Source: Xanthostigma xanthostigma (taxonomy: Eukaryota; Arthropoda; Insecta; Raphidioptera; Raphidiidae). Taken from it: a DNA stretch of 64,000 nucleotides. Below the pieces are notes generated by a model that did no database searches, was not told the DNA's origin, and was given only the letters and a program-made list of their open reading frames with translations. Every line of letters begins with the position of its first letter. Position 1 is the stretch's first letter. The stretch spans positions 44,548,001 to 44,612,000 of the forward strand of contig OY754466.1 in assembly GCA_963575645.1 (NCBI GenBank), given 5' to 3'. The translations under genes and the position numbers were made by a program. This document shows, in pieces, positions 45,325 to 55,118 of the stretch.

Positions 45325-45660
45325 TCGCACAGGTGTACTCTGGTGGTCACGTGAAAAAACAGAGGCAAGATGGCAGCGGAGCGTATGAACTGAGAAGTAG
45401 TGTTCATGCATAAAAACTTAAATTAATAAATGTGTTGAATTAAATAATATTCATGTTACAAACTTACATTAATAAATATGTTGAGTAAAATAACAATTAT
45501 TATTATTTTATTTTACATATTTATTAACGTAAGTTTGTAACATGAATATTATTTAATTCAACACATTTATTAATTTTAGTTTTTTAACATGAACACTACT
45601 TCCTAGTTCATACGCTTCGCTGCCATTTTGTCTCTGTTTCTCTACATGGCCACCAGTGGC
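45325..45660. mobile_element. Foldback element in the block A exon 2-3 intron
   Basis: GTGGTCACGTGAAAAAACAG, GGCAAGATGGCAGCG and TATGAACTGAGAAGTAGTG on the left are matched inverted by CACTACTTCCTAGTTCATAC, CGCTGCCATTTTG and ACATGGCCAC on the right. Arms are about 150 bp. Confidence 0.75.
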
Positions 45661-46436
45661 GGCGTGGCTTTTTAAAACGTGGAGTTACAGCAGTGAATAA
45701 AATAACAACAAAACGCTTTTCTGGAACTATTTAGCGTTATCTAATGGTCAGAAAAGTTGAGAAAAAAGGGTTTTGTGGTTACTTTAGTATTCACTATCTT
45801 TACACCAAAGATTCTATTCTTCGTCAGGTTGATAACTGCAGCGTAATTGATGAATAATTAATATAACAAAATAGGTAGAGGAGACTTTTTTGTTAGCGCG
45901 AATAGTCGCATCACAACGTGAAGAATTAGGGTAAGGGTTTTTTTTTGGTAATTAAAAAATGCTCGATAGCGCGTTTAGACGCGATCTTTGTCTTTAATTT
46001 GAAACCGAAAATAAGATTAGTTAGTGAATAACTGTTTTTTACTTTTTTAATACGTTTATATAAGCCCGAGTTGTATGTAAAAAAATCTTGCAACTCAATT
46101 TCACCCGCTTTCAAATGTTTGATTGACGTCTAACTTTGCAGTTGTTTGTAGTTTTCATGACAATACAGTATTTTGATGTTTTTTAAATAGTATAATATTT
46201 ATGTAACAAGACAAAAAAGAACTTAAAAATGACGTGGTGGGAGTAACGTTGCTCATGGTGGGAGAGCGTGTCTCCAGCCTTTTAAAATAATCTATTATGA
46301 AAACAAATTCTAGAGTTTCAATAAATTAAAAAAAACACGTATATATTAACTCTTCAAAAATGAAAAATGAATTTCTTTTCTATAACAGAAGCGTGGGGCA
46401 CTTGATTAATTAGAGAAATCTTTGATTAACGTCTGA
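45661..46436. other. Intron of block A, A+T-rich
   Basis: No gene recognised. Confidence 0.4.
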
Positions 46437-46848
46437 TTAGAACTCTTCAATAAATAAAATTATCGACCAATTTTTCAGACAATAATATTAACAAAAAATA
46501 TAATTAATACATTAACATTTCAGTCCGGATTTGGACCTTCTTCAGAACTGATCTAAAAAATATAAAAAATAATTAATATTTAATTTCTAATTCGCTTTAT
46601 ATAAAATTCTTTCAAAAATATTAATTAGTTAAAAATATTGAAAAAATAATAACAAATATAAATTAACAAAAAATTATTTGTTAATATTTTTTCAATATTT
46701 TGATACTATAATTAAATTTTTGAAGAAATTTTATATAAAGCAAATTAGACATTAAATATTAATTTTTTAAAGAATAGCTTCTGTTGCTACCTAGTTAAAA
46801 CACCCATTGTTACATGTCTATATTAGAAAAATTTATTTCTCAAACAAT

Positions 46849-46920
46849 GTCACCATCGGGATACGAACCCCGAATCTTTCCACTATCGCGGCGGACTGAG
46901 TTACATTACTCCACAGTGAC
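46849..46920 (-). pseudogene. tRNA-like sequence, left arm
   Basis: 72 nt: GTCACTG pairs with TGGTGAC, with a GAG/CTC D-stem, a TCCGC/GTGGA anticodon stem and TCGGG/CCCGA T-stem around TTCGTAT. The loop CGCGATA lacks the universal U33, so a working tRNA is unlikely. Box B (GGTTCGTATCC) is good. Confidence 0.65.
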
Positions 46921-47430
46921 ACAGTAAGGTCAATTCATCATTCTAATATATAGCAATTTGTAACTGTATATTTCACATCATGCGAGAGCTAATTTTTATC
47001 TTAGATAACGTCAGATATGAACCTTCACAGAAGTGAGAGCTGTGGGTGAATCAACGATGAAAGTTGTTTTCATTTATTAATCTGATTCCTAAATCAAGAC
47101 AATGTCTATTTCATTAGGAAACGTAACAGTGAAAACTTATGTTCATATAGTTGAAACGGCCTTTTAATAACAAATGTGAATTTTTAATACGGTGTAGTGC
47201 GTACTACTATTTTAATAATTTTTTAAAGAATAGCTTCTGAAATAGACATTGTCTTGATTTAGGAATCAGATTAATAAATGAAAACAACTTTCATCGTTGA
47301 TTCACCCACAGCTCTCACTTCTGTGAAGGTTCATATCTGACGTTATCTAAGATAAAAATTAGCTCTCGCATGATGTGAAATATACAGTTACAAATTGCTA
47401 TATATTAGAATGATGAATTGACCTTACTGT

Positions 47431-47502
47431 GTCACTGTGGAGTAATGTAACTCAGTCCGCCGCGATAGTGGAAAGATTCGGGGTTCGTATCCCGATGGTG
47501 AC
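47431..47502 (+). pseudogene. tRNA-like sequence, right arm
   Basis: Inverted identical copy of 46849-46920, preserving every stem. The same reservations apply. Confidence 0.65.
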
Positions 47503-47820
47503 ATTGTTTGAGAAATAAATTTTTCTAATATAGACATGTAACAATGGGTGTTTTAACTAGGTAGCAACAGAAGCTATTCTTTAAAAAATTATTAAAATAG
47601 TAGTACGCACTACACCGTATTAAAAATTCACATTAAATATTAATTATTTTTTATATTTTGTAGATCAGTTCTGAAGAAGGTCCAAATCCGGATTGAAACG
47701 TTAATGTATTAATTATATTTGTTGTTAATATATTGTCTAAAAAATTGGTCGATAATTTTATTTATTGATTAATTAGAGGAATTATAGGTAAAGTGAATGC
47801 TCCAAAAAAATCCTACTCAC

Positions 47821-47954
47821 CTTGTGTGTATACAATCGATTGGATTGCCCACATATTGTCTCGTCGTAACAGCTATGGAAAATGTAACCAACAGTATGAC
47901 AGTTGCATTACAGTGCATTCGAAAAACCAACGAGTCGATTTTCACATGGCTTAC
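47821..47954 (-). CDS. shakB: shakB block A, exon 2 (TM1)
   Basis: This 134-nt exon lies between cggtgtatttag and ACAAG|gtgagt and encodes 44 residues plus two bases. It starts [20 protein letters not shown] and ends [20 protein letters not shown] is exactly the wording of Drosophila ShakB at this place. It enters in phase 0, fitting the 55083-55118 exon, and leaves in phase 2, which only the exon at 45074-45263 completes in frame. It contributes TM1 and the first cysteine of extracellular loop 1. It abuts a large nested inverted-repeat structure (46437-47765) only about 55 bp from its donor side. Confidence 0.93.
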
Positions 47955-48049
47955 CTAAATACACCGATAAAACAAAGGCATTAATCAAATTAAAACATTT
48001 GATCAAATTGTGGGCAGACTTGGAAAGTCCAAATCTTTGATTAACGTCT

Positions 48050-48150
48050 GATTAGAACTCTTCAATAAATAAAGTTATCGACCAATTTTGTTAATATATT
48101 GTTCGAAAAATTGGTCGATAATTTTATTTATTGAAGACTTGGAAAGTATT
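48050..48150. repeat. Short piece of the ATTGGTCGATAATTTTATTTATT tail
   Basis: TTGATTAACGTCTGATTAGA followed by two inverted tails around TTGTTAATATATTGTTCG. It is the terminal part of the 46437-47765 family without a core. Confidence 0.65.
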
Positions 48151-48264
48151 TGAGTAAAAGTATTTCAAATACCGCGTATTTGGCTCAATAAAGCACCAAG
48201 GCGACATATTTGATGTCTACCAAACATTACGAAACCTGCACTAAAATTTGCTGGTTTATGCTGA

Positions 48265-48708
48265 TGCTTGCTGGGTTGTAGAAAAGTTTGAACAAAAAAT
48301 CTGATTTGACAATGACCTTAGATTATGACTATAAATATTTCTCCATAAGAAAAGCATTGTAGAATTTTAAATCGAACCTACTCGGAAAATAATTGATCGA
48401 TTGAAACGATATTTTTCTTAAACCGTGCATACATGTATTTAGTATCGTTTTTTGTACAGTTTCCATTTCGAAACAACATTTTTCTACGCATTTTGATCAA
48501 AATTTAGCTTGAAAAGTGATCTTTTTCTATGTAGAACAATCATTTGTTTTTGTGTGAGTACAATCTAATGTGCTAGATGACAGGGAGTTTGAATACGACA
48601 TTCGACTGCTACTGATATATGAAAACTGTAATTATATGAACACAATCTAAGGTCATTGTCAAATCAAATGTTTTGACAAACCTTTCTGCAGCCCAGCACT
48701 AGTGTTTG
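48265..48708. mobile_element. Foldback MITE, GGGTTGCAGAAAGG family, whole copy
   Basis: Ends GCTGGGTTGTAGAAAAG and CTTTCTGCAGCCCAGC, then TTTGACAATGACC/GGTCATTGTCAAA. About 445 bp, noncoding. Copies: 12680-13705, 14866-15010, 54311-54783. Confidence 0.8.
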
Positions 48709-49602
48709 ATATCGTGCAAGTTGCAGGTTTGTGCTGTGCTGCAGGTTGTGCAGGTTTATGCTTGACAAGTGTGTGCGATCTTTAAATCATCACGTGTGAT
48801 TAAATTTTGTTTAAATGGGCGCATTAATTTTTTAATGAAACGCCTAGTGAAAATAGCTAATTTCGGGAACTTTTCTTAAAAAATTAAAAAATTCAATTGT
48901 ACATTTAAAAAATATAAAACTATCTTTTTTGGCTTTATTAATACCGTAAGTAAAATAAAATAAAATAAAAATTTTTATAGCATTTTCTTTGATATTTGAA
49001 ATACCTTTCAATGAAAATATTTGTTATTTATATTTAAATACATTTTTTAAGCTCAACAAAATTAATTATCAGTATTTACAGTTATAAATATACGAAAATT
49101 ATATAAAAGAATTATGCCAGATCAAAGTTTTTAATGTTTTTCATTTTATTTCTCGTATTTATATTTTTTATAGTAATTTTGCTTTATTCCATGTCGAAAA
49201 ATATTGAACAATATAATCTATTCTAAGCAGGTACTGTAATTAAAATTAACAAAATGTTTTTCATTCACAAAGTTTTATTAATTAGCAAGCTTAATAGTTT
49301 AGACTTATAAATAACAATGCGAAAAATTAAATCCAAAATTCACCAAACTATTTATTTAATCAGCTTTGGCGTAGCAAGACGGGGGGGGGCAGGTGGGCCT
49401 GTCCCACCCTACAATATTATTTGTACAAATAACAAGATAAATCTACAATAATCTACATATTTTCTTTGTCGTGAAATTTCTCCAGAAAGTCGTGTTGATC
49501 GATTTCACTTCTATGAACAGTTTTCAAATTATGTATAAGTAGCAGCTGGTAATGGTAGGTAGAGTTTTTAATTTAGCACCCCTTAGTACTGTTGGATTTT
49601 TA
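48709..49602. other. Intron of block A, A+T-rich
   Basis: No gene. At about 49368 GGCGTAGCAAGACGGGGGGG resembles one end of the 3589/59246 element family without its partner. Confidence 0.4.
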
Positions 49603-50105
49603 AAAGAAGACCGGTCTATGGAATGTAATCCTATGACCTTATTGCAGAAGAGCGCACATGTATTTTATATTACATAATATTAGTAAAAGGTAATGATCCT
49701 GGAACCGCTTCTATGCAATAAGGGAGTCCAGTCGACCAAACGTTTAACAATTGTGTTATCGCGATAATTGTACTATTGCTATAGCCGTACGACTATACAG
49801 CGACACTTGCTAACAGTACAAAAAAATCATACACCAGACAGTACATAGGCGTGCGTCCACGAACTAAGTTGAGAGGTGTTGTCTGAATATCATCAAAATG
49901 GAAAGTAAAAAGGGAATAACAGTTAGAAGTGGCGCTAGGGAGGTCATAGCGAATGTTATTAAAATGTGCGAGTTAGAGGCTCAAAATAATGCCTTAAAAT
50001 TTAAAGCTATACATTGTCTGCATGCCTTGCTATGCGCCGCCTATGAATTCTGATAATTTGGGAACACATCAGCGACTTCTTGCCCTTTCCCCACCGGTCT
50101 TCTTT
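49603..50105. mobile_element. TIR element carrying a transposase-like N-terminal ORF
   Basis: Ends AAAGAAGACCGGT and ACCGGTCTTCTTT are perfect 13-bp inverted repeats, 503 bp apart. It looks like an internally deleted DNA transposon that kept the start of its gene (49898-50053). Confidence 0.6.
49898..50053 (+). CDS. Short ORF, possible transposase N-terminus fragment
   Basis: 51 codons: MESKKGITVRSGAREVIANV, then IKMCELEAQNNALKFK and a tail. The amphipathic start with a REVI-NVIK-CE-E pattern reminds me of the N-termini of some insect IS630/Tc1-like DDE transposases, a tentative resemblance from memory. The last 14 codons probably lie past the deletion joint. It begins at the first ATG and lies in the centre of the 49603-50105 element. 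Confidence 0.35.
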   Translation: MESKKGITVRSGAREVIANVIKMCELEAQNNALKFKAIHCLHALLCAAYEF

Positions 50106-50189
50106 CGCCGATCGCACAGTATAAAACCGTTGCTACTCCTATGTTAATCAGTTGTGCCAATATATAAATATTTGTTTTACTGGAAAAAA

Positions 50190-50262
50190 ATAATTTTCAC
50201 TGTCGAGAATCGAACATGAATCTTTCAGGTTTTAACTGAAACCACCACCAGCACAGCGTACA
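50190..50262 (-). repeat. tRNA-like stretch, SINE-head candidate
   Basis: Minus strand GCTGGTGGTGGTTTCAGTTA and ATGTTCGATTCTCGACAGTG carry a plausible box B (GTTCGATTC). No tail or target duplication found. Confidence 0.35.
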
Positions 50263-50510
50263 AAATAAATGTTCAAATTTGGTTTATAAAAATTGACAAA
50301 CATTATTAAATTATTATTATATTTCCAGTTGCTAGGACCTAGCCGTTGGAAACCAAGTAATTTTTTTAATTGATCATTATTGTCAAAAATAAATTGCAAT
50401 TCAGTTGATTCTTTCCCTGATTATGACTTCGAAAATATTATAACTGCATCCCAATGATACCGGCTATTATAAAGGCTCACAATTTTATATTATACGTCAA
50501 AAGTTTTAAA

Positions 50511-51200
50511 GGAGATTTATTTGATTGAGGAACAATAAAAATAAGCTTTACCAAAGTATCGCTTGTGGCTATCGTTTCGAAAATTATATTTTCATCTTCA
50601 GGGCCTATGAACATGTATAGTATTCAATTACATTAATATTATTTAGATTTTTAAATTACAAATAAAAGCATTACAAATCAGATAAACCAAACATTATAAC
50701 ATACCTCAATGCAAATTGAGGTGGTAAATTGTGCAGATTATTGTAGTATACATGATCATTTAAAATTATGAATTTCAACAAATTTTTTTTAATTTAAAAA
50801 TATCGTATAACAGTTTTTTAGATAAAATTGTTCTGTCCAATGTGAACATAAATATTGTACTATTTTATGTATAAGGCCTAGCACACATGAAGAGCGTTCA
50901 ACGCGCGTTGGCCCAACGCGCGTTTACAAATTCTATACAATTGTATATAACTGTTTATATGATAACGCGCGTTCAACGCGCCGCCAACACGCGTTATCAT
51001 ATAAACAGTTATATACAATTGTATAGAAATTGTAAACGCGTGTTGGGCCAACGCGCGTTGAACGCTTTTCATGTGTGCTAGGCCTAAGAAAGACTTTCTA
51101 TACAGACTACATTTTGTTTATAGGTTACAAATTGTTAAATTTTGTAAATTATCAAATAAATCTCCTTTAATACATATTTTGGAACAAAACTTCTACTAAT
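50511..51200. mobile_element. Hammerhead-like foldback element with nested palindromic MITE
   Basis: The left end AAGGAGATTTATTTGATTGA and the right end AAATAAATCTCCTTTAATAC pair; the latter is followed by ATTTTGGAACAAAACTTCTACT, as at 22740. The core on the minus strand is 50601-50574 (CTGAAGA-T-GAAAAtataATTTTC-GAAACGAT). The MITE at 50872-51087 lies in its second half. Confidence 0.7.
50872..51087. mobile_element. Palindromic MITE, TAAGGCCTAGCACAC family, large copy
   Basis: 216 bp and palindromic end to end, with arms of about 105 bp: TAAGGCCTAGCACACATGAA, AACGCGCGTTGG, CTATACAATTGTATATAACTG. The mirrored frames MKSVQRALAQ... on both strands are a by-product. Compared with 43984-44075 it has an additional paired 60-bp core. 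Confidence 0.9.
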
Positions 51201-51622
51201 CGAAAGTTTTAATTCTTCGCATTGTATTTTTTTATTATTAAAAAGCAAATTTTGAAAAAAAAATCGAAAAGTACCTTAAAAAAAGGCGCCGAAATGGCGC
51301 TTCTAGTTACCGTTGTTGAAGCGTAGCGACCGTATCCAGATTGCTTGCGTAAAAGAAATCAATTTTTGAAGAAAAATCTGTGTCTGAAGTAAAATGGCTT
51401 ATGTCAAATTTCTGATAAAAAGAACTTTTTGTGTCGGCGTTTTAGAAAGTTTATCCTTATTTTAAAATATGCAAACTTATCATAAAGTAAGGGATATGTA
51501 TATTTCAGTTTATTATATACTGATTAGTACTAGCGGCCTAGCCCGGTTTTACCCGAATTTTTTCGACGACTTACGTTGCAAAATTGGTCTCCACGAAAAT
51601 CACTTTTATTTGAACGCGATAA

Positions 51623-53540
51623 GGGGGCGTTCACAAATTACGTGAAGCGTTTAGGGGAGGGAGGGGGTCGAGCCGAACCTCACCCAGGGAGATATCACAT
51701 AATTTTTTTCCGCTGCAAGAAACGGTGTAAAATTGCGAAAAATAGCGTTAAAAAATGTTTCTCCACTAAAATATGTGTGAATCATAATTTATCGCGATTA
51801 ATAATATGTTTCAAGACTAGTAGACCGGGAGCCCGCGACAAAAATTTTTGTCAAATCTTATTCACCAAAATACGTTATACATTGTATAAAGTACGTTATT
51901 CTGATGTCGAAAACCCATTTCTTACACTTAAACTATGGGACAACTGCGATAGCTGTTGCGGGGGAGTATACAAAAAAAATAGCTGACATGTCAAATCTTA
52001 TTCATTATGAAACTGATTTTGTAGTTAATTTTTAGTAATTTAATTATGAAAATACATTTCTTACACCTGACAAGCGGGGAAAAGTTGTTCTTACAGAGTG
52101 AAAATCATGTGATATTTTTCGAGGGTGGTGTCAAATTTTATTCACTTAATTATTTATATGAGAGGGAAGTTTGAACCATAAATAATTAGAAAAAAAAGTT
52201 CTTACAACTTGAACGCGGACCAAAAGAGTTCTTACACTACTTTCAAAGTGATAATTGAGAATATCCACTGAGCTCTTTTGCTGCAGTGCGCATGCGACAG
52301 TTATTATTTAGTTTTACTTCATCAATGGATTTAATCGCATGCAAACATAAAAAATAGATAAACTATACGAAATTATTATTTCAATTAAATCCAAATTTTC
52401 AATGTAAATTTATATCCATATAATATATACGTACGACTTCTGTTGATTGAAAATATTGCTTTTTTATGCTTAGTGGTGTATATAGTTTTCATTTAAAAAC
52501 AAATTGGAATGGATAATTTTAAAAACTCCTTTCATGGCATGATTGTAGAAATAATGAAAAATTAAACGTAATTGTAAATTAAAAATTAAAGATCTGAAAT
52601 TATTTTTTTTAATTTTTCTATTAGGAATATTTACTACAATAGTAATAAATATTCCTCCCCAGAATATTCAGATGAAGATGAAGAAATTGATGATATATAA
52701 TTTTTAATGTCAGGTTTTATTAAACAAATGTAATAAACAATGAATAATTTTATTGATTTACATCGTTTCTTTTATTATTTCTAATATTCATATGTTATTA
52801 GTCACACTTACGTACTGTTAATTACTGCATGCGCACTATAGCAATGAATACGTTGGATATTAACTATTTTTACTTTGAAAGTAGTGTAAGAACTCTTTTG
52901 GTCCGCGTTCAAGTTGTAAGAACTTTTTTTTCTAATTATTTATGATTCAAACTTCCCTCTCATATAAATAATTAAGTGAATAAAATTTGACACCACCCTC
53001 GAAAAATATCACATGATTTGCACTCTGTAAGAACAACTTTTCCCCGCTTGTCAGGTGTAAGAAACGTTTTTTCATTAATTATTTATTAAAAACTTACTAC
53101 CATTTGAGTTTCAAGATGAATAAGATTTGACAAGAGTGCTTTGAAAAATTACATATTTTTTATTAATTTTTACATCCATGTCCCGCTAAACGACCTCGGT
53201 AATATCATGAACCTTTCTTACTTTACTAATATAACTAATTCTATTCATATGGCTGTGAATAAGATTTGACACACATTTTGTCGCGGGCTCCCGGTCTATA
53301 GGTTCTTTAAGAAGTCTTTAAAATACTGGTCTTAACCAGTCTTAATAAATAAAAAGAATTATGCAAATTATTATGTTTTTTTTTAATAAATCGAACGCAA
53401 CCAAGCACAGATTTACGTATTTACATTAAAAATATGCTTTTTGAAAAAAGCTGATTAGAGGTCGTCGAGCAAAATCTCACAGGGAAGAGGGGAGTCAAAA
53501 AAACCGCCAAATTTTCCTCACGTAATTTTTGAACGCACCC
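51623..53540. mobile_element. TIR element with TAA target duplication (PIF/ISL2EU-like ends), second nesting level
   Basis: TIRs GGGGGCGTTCACAAATTACG and, inverted, GGGTGCGTTCAAAAATTACG, both continuing TGA. Flanked by TAA (51620-51622, 53541-53543). Its own arms are 51623-51822 and 53297-53540; the middle is occupied by the 51823-53296 element. 1,918 bp in all. Confidence 0.82.
51823..53296. mobile_element. Foldback element with 480-bp arms, third nesting level
   Basis: TIRs GACCGGGAGCCCGCGACAAA and inverse; TA on both sides. Arms 51823-about 52305 and about 52810-53296 pair closely (GGACCAAAAGAGTTCTTACA, CCCCGCTTGTCAGGTGTAAG). The 500-bp loop is not repeated and includes an open stretch ending YSSPEYSDEDEEIDDI-stop (to about 52700), preceded by a ttttctattag acceptor-like site. 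Confidence 0.85.
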
Positions 53541-54310
53541 TAATATATAACTTATGTCCATCCCGAAGATCAATTCTAAATATTGGTGAAATTTTTTTTT
53601 AATCGGATGAGAAGTTTTGAGGATTACATCCTACATCCGAACTTATAAACTTTACCTCTTTATAATATTAGTATAGATTTTTAACAAATTAAGTAGATAA
53701 CAAAAAGTTATTGCTTAAATAATAGGATTTCTTATCAACAGTGGTTACCGCAAATGTTCGATACGACATCATTTTGTTATCTTTATATCCCCCGCAGTTA
53801 GTCCGCTGGGTTAAGATCAAGCGATCTTGGTAGCCATGAGTTTATAAAGAGTTTAAAAAAAGTCTTTTTGTGGATATAAACAAATCGCCAAAAATTCGAC
53901 ATAAACAATTTTGCCTTACGGTCACAGGAACAGCATTCTGGCTACTAAATGACAAAATCAGTAGACAAAACAAATTTCAACTTTCGAAGAATTCAAAACA
54001 GAACGGTTTTGAAACGAAATTTAAATTTCTTAAGTACTTTTTTTTAATGTGGTAGCTTGTTAAATTAACTAAAATTTTATCATTCTCCTCTAATATCAAA
54101 AATAATTTTAGCTTTTTTTCCACTTTCATAGAGGTCTACTTCGAATCAGTATTATTGGAGCTATTCTGCATGGTCAATGTAAAAATGTATAGTGTTGGAA
54201 ATTTACTAACTTTAACATTACATAAGTTAAAGAGAGACAAACATTTAACAGCGCTGTTAATTTTAACGTCAAGTGTACAGAATAGCATCACAAATTCCTA
54301 ATTACCATCA

Positions 54311-54783
54311 GAGCTGGGTTGCACGATGCATTGTTAGAAAATCCATGTTGACAATGCTCTTAGACTGTGACTGTACAATTCATCGTAAGAAAAGCGTTGT
54401 AGAATTTTAAATAGCACTTGCTTAAAAAATTACTAATCGATCAAAAGCATTATTTTTAGAGTAACTTATTATGCGACTTCAGATCGTTTAACGCGCTAAA
54501 TATGATGTAGCCATGGCAACAAAAAAAATTTATATCTTGCATAAGAAGTTGCACTTCGTCCAAGTGCCACAACATACACATTTTTTTATTTATTTTTTGT
54601 ACAATTTCCATTCGAAACCACATTTTTCTGGACATTTTTGTCAACATTTAGCAAGCAAAAACGAGCATTCTGTTTTTCAAATGTCAAAAATTTCACTATG
54701 ATCTTAGACTGCTCCTATATAAAAGTATAATTATGTACTCACAATTTAAAATCATTGTCAACCCAGTTTCTAACAGTGCTTTG
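54311..54783. mobile_element. Foldback MITE, GGGTTGCA family, diverged copy
   Basis: Left GAGCTGGGTTGCACGATGCA and GTTGACAATGC; right CATTGTCAACCCAG and TGCTTTGTGCAATCC. Internal CAATTTCCATTCGAAACCAC parallels CAGTTTCCATTTCGAAACAAC at 48.46 kb. Its centre has an extra CATAAGAAGTTGCACTTCG. Confidence 0.65.
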
Positions 54784-54950
54784 TGCAATCCGATTTAGTG
54801 AAGTTTATAACAGCGATTTTTTAAAAATAAGCTCACAAACATCTACGATAAAATTTTAGTTTAATTAGTTAAGTTTTTTTATTAATCACATTTTTAGCGG
54901 AAACATTAGAATGACGTACCATAATTTTAGTTGTTAAACATTTACCAACG

Positions 54951-54978
54951 TTTCGTTCTGTATTCGAACATCTTCAGA
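54951..54978 (-). ncRNA. Hammerhead-like core
   Basis: CTGAAGA-T-GTTC-gaataca-GAAC-GAAACGTT: perfect helix II, ACGT next to GAAA, weak helix I. It lies 105 bp from the block A first exon donor. Confidence 0.45.
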
Positions 54979-55082
54979 ACGAACCGTTAGTAAATGAATT
55001 GGATCTAAAATTAGCCTACTGCATTTCAGTGTTCCCGCTGAAATAATTAAATCTAGTATTTTTTTATTTTGAAATAATTTAC

Positions 55083-55118
55083 CTGGGTCATAGTATAAAC
55101 GCCTCTGATAATATCCAT
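55083..55118 (-). CDS. shakB: shakB block A, first coding exon (MDIIRGVYTMTQ)
   Basis: Twelve codons, MDIIRGVYTMTQ, end at CAG|gtaaat in phase 0 and join VSHVK of the exon at 47954, giving a standard innexin start. With the rest of block A and the constant exons the protein is 372 residues, the length of Drosophila ShakB. The methionine was chosen because innexin amino-termini are strongly constrained in length. The frame stays open upstream to at least 55367 with arginine-, glutamine- and proline-rich sequence (about 83 residues). That is more likely 5' UTR, but an extended form cannot be excluded. The promoter is not visible; a C+G-enriched stretch at 55140-55330 is adjacent. Confidence 0.75.

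Larger units (their letters stand above)
46757..47637. repeat. Near-perfect long inverted repeat carrying a tRNA-like sequence in each arm
   Basis: 46757-47120 and 47235-47590 are inverted copies with almost no differences. Each arm starts TTTTTTAAAGAATAGCTTCTG and includes a tRNA-like stretch. A second inverted pair is 47176-47240 versus 47570-47636 (TACGGTGTAGTGCGTACTAC). The centre (about 47121-47175) is unique. Confidence 0.88.
46437..47765. mobile_element. Foldback element with hammerhead-like cores, split by an inverted-repeat insertion
   Basis: The outer ends carry ATTATCGACCAATTTTTCAGACA and its inverse. The core on the minus strand is 46554-46527 (decayed, GAAAT). The plus-strand core is 47671-47700: CTGAAGA-A-GGTCC-aaatcc-GGATT-GAAACGTT. 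The unit is split at ATTAAATATTAATT by the structure at 46757-47637, with that phrase on both sides. Confidence 0.7.
51530..53678 (-). mobile_element. Non-autonomous Helitron with nested insertions
   Basis: Minus orientation: A|TCTATACTAATATTATAAAG at 53678 and CGGGCTAGGCCG-CTAG|T at 51530-51533. The Helitron proper is 51530-51622 plus 53541-53678. The matching piece at 23760-23915 has no insertion at the corresponding point. Confidence 0.85.

Noticed and set aside
46849-47502. Two functional tRNA genes in inverted orientation
   Set aside because: The anticodon loop lacks U33 and the D-loop lacks GG; more likely SINE-type tRNA relics.
50878-51081. Overlapping frames MKSVQRALAQ... on both strands
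   Set aside because: Produced by a palindromic MITE; the same peptide on both strands is expected from the symmetry.
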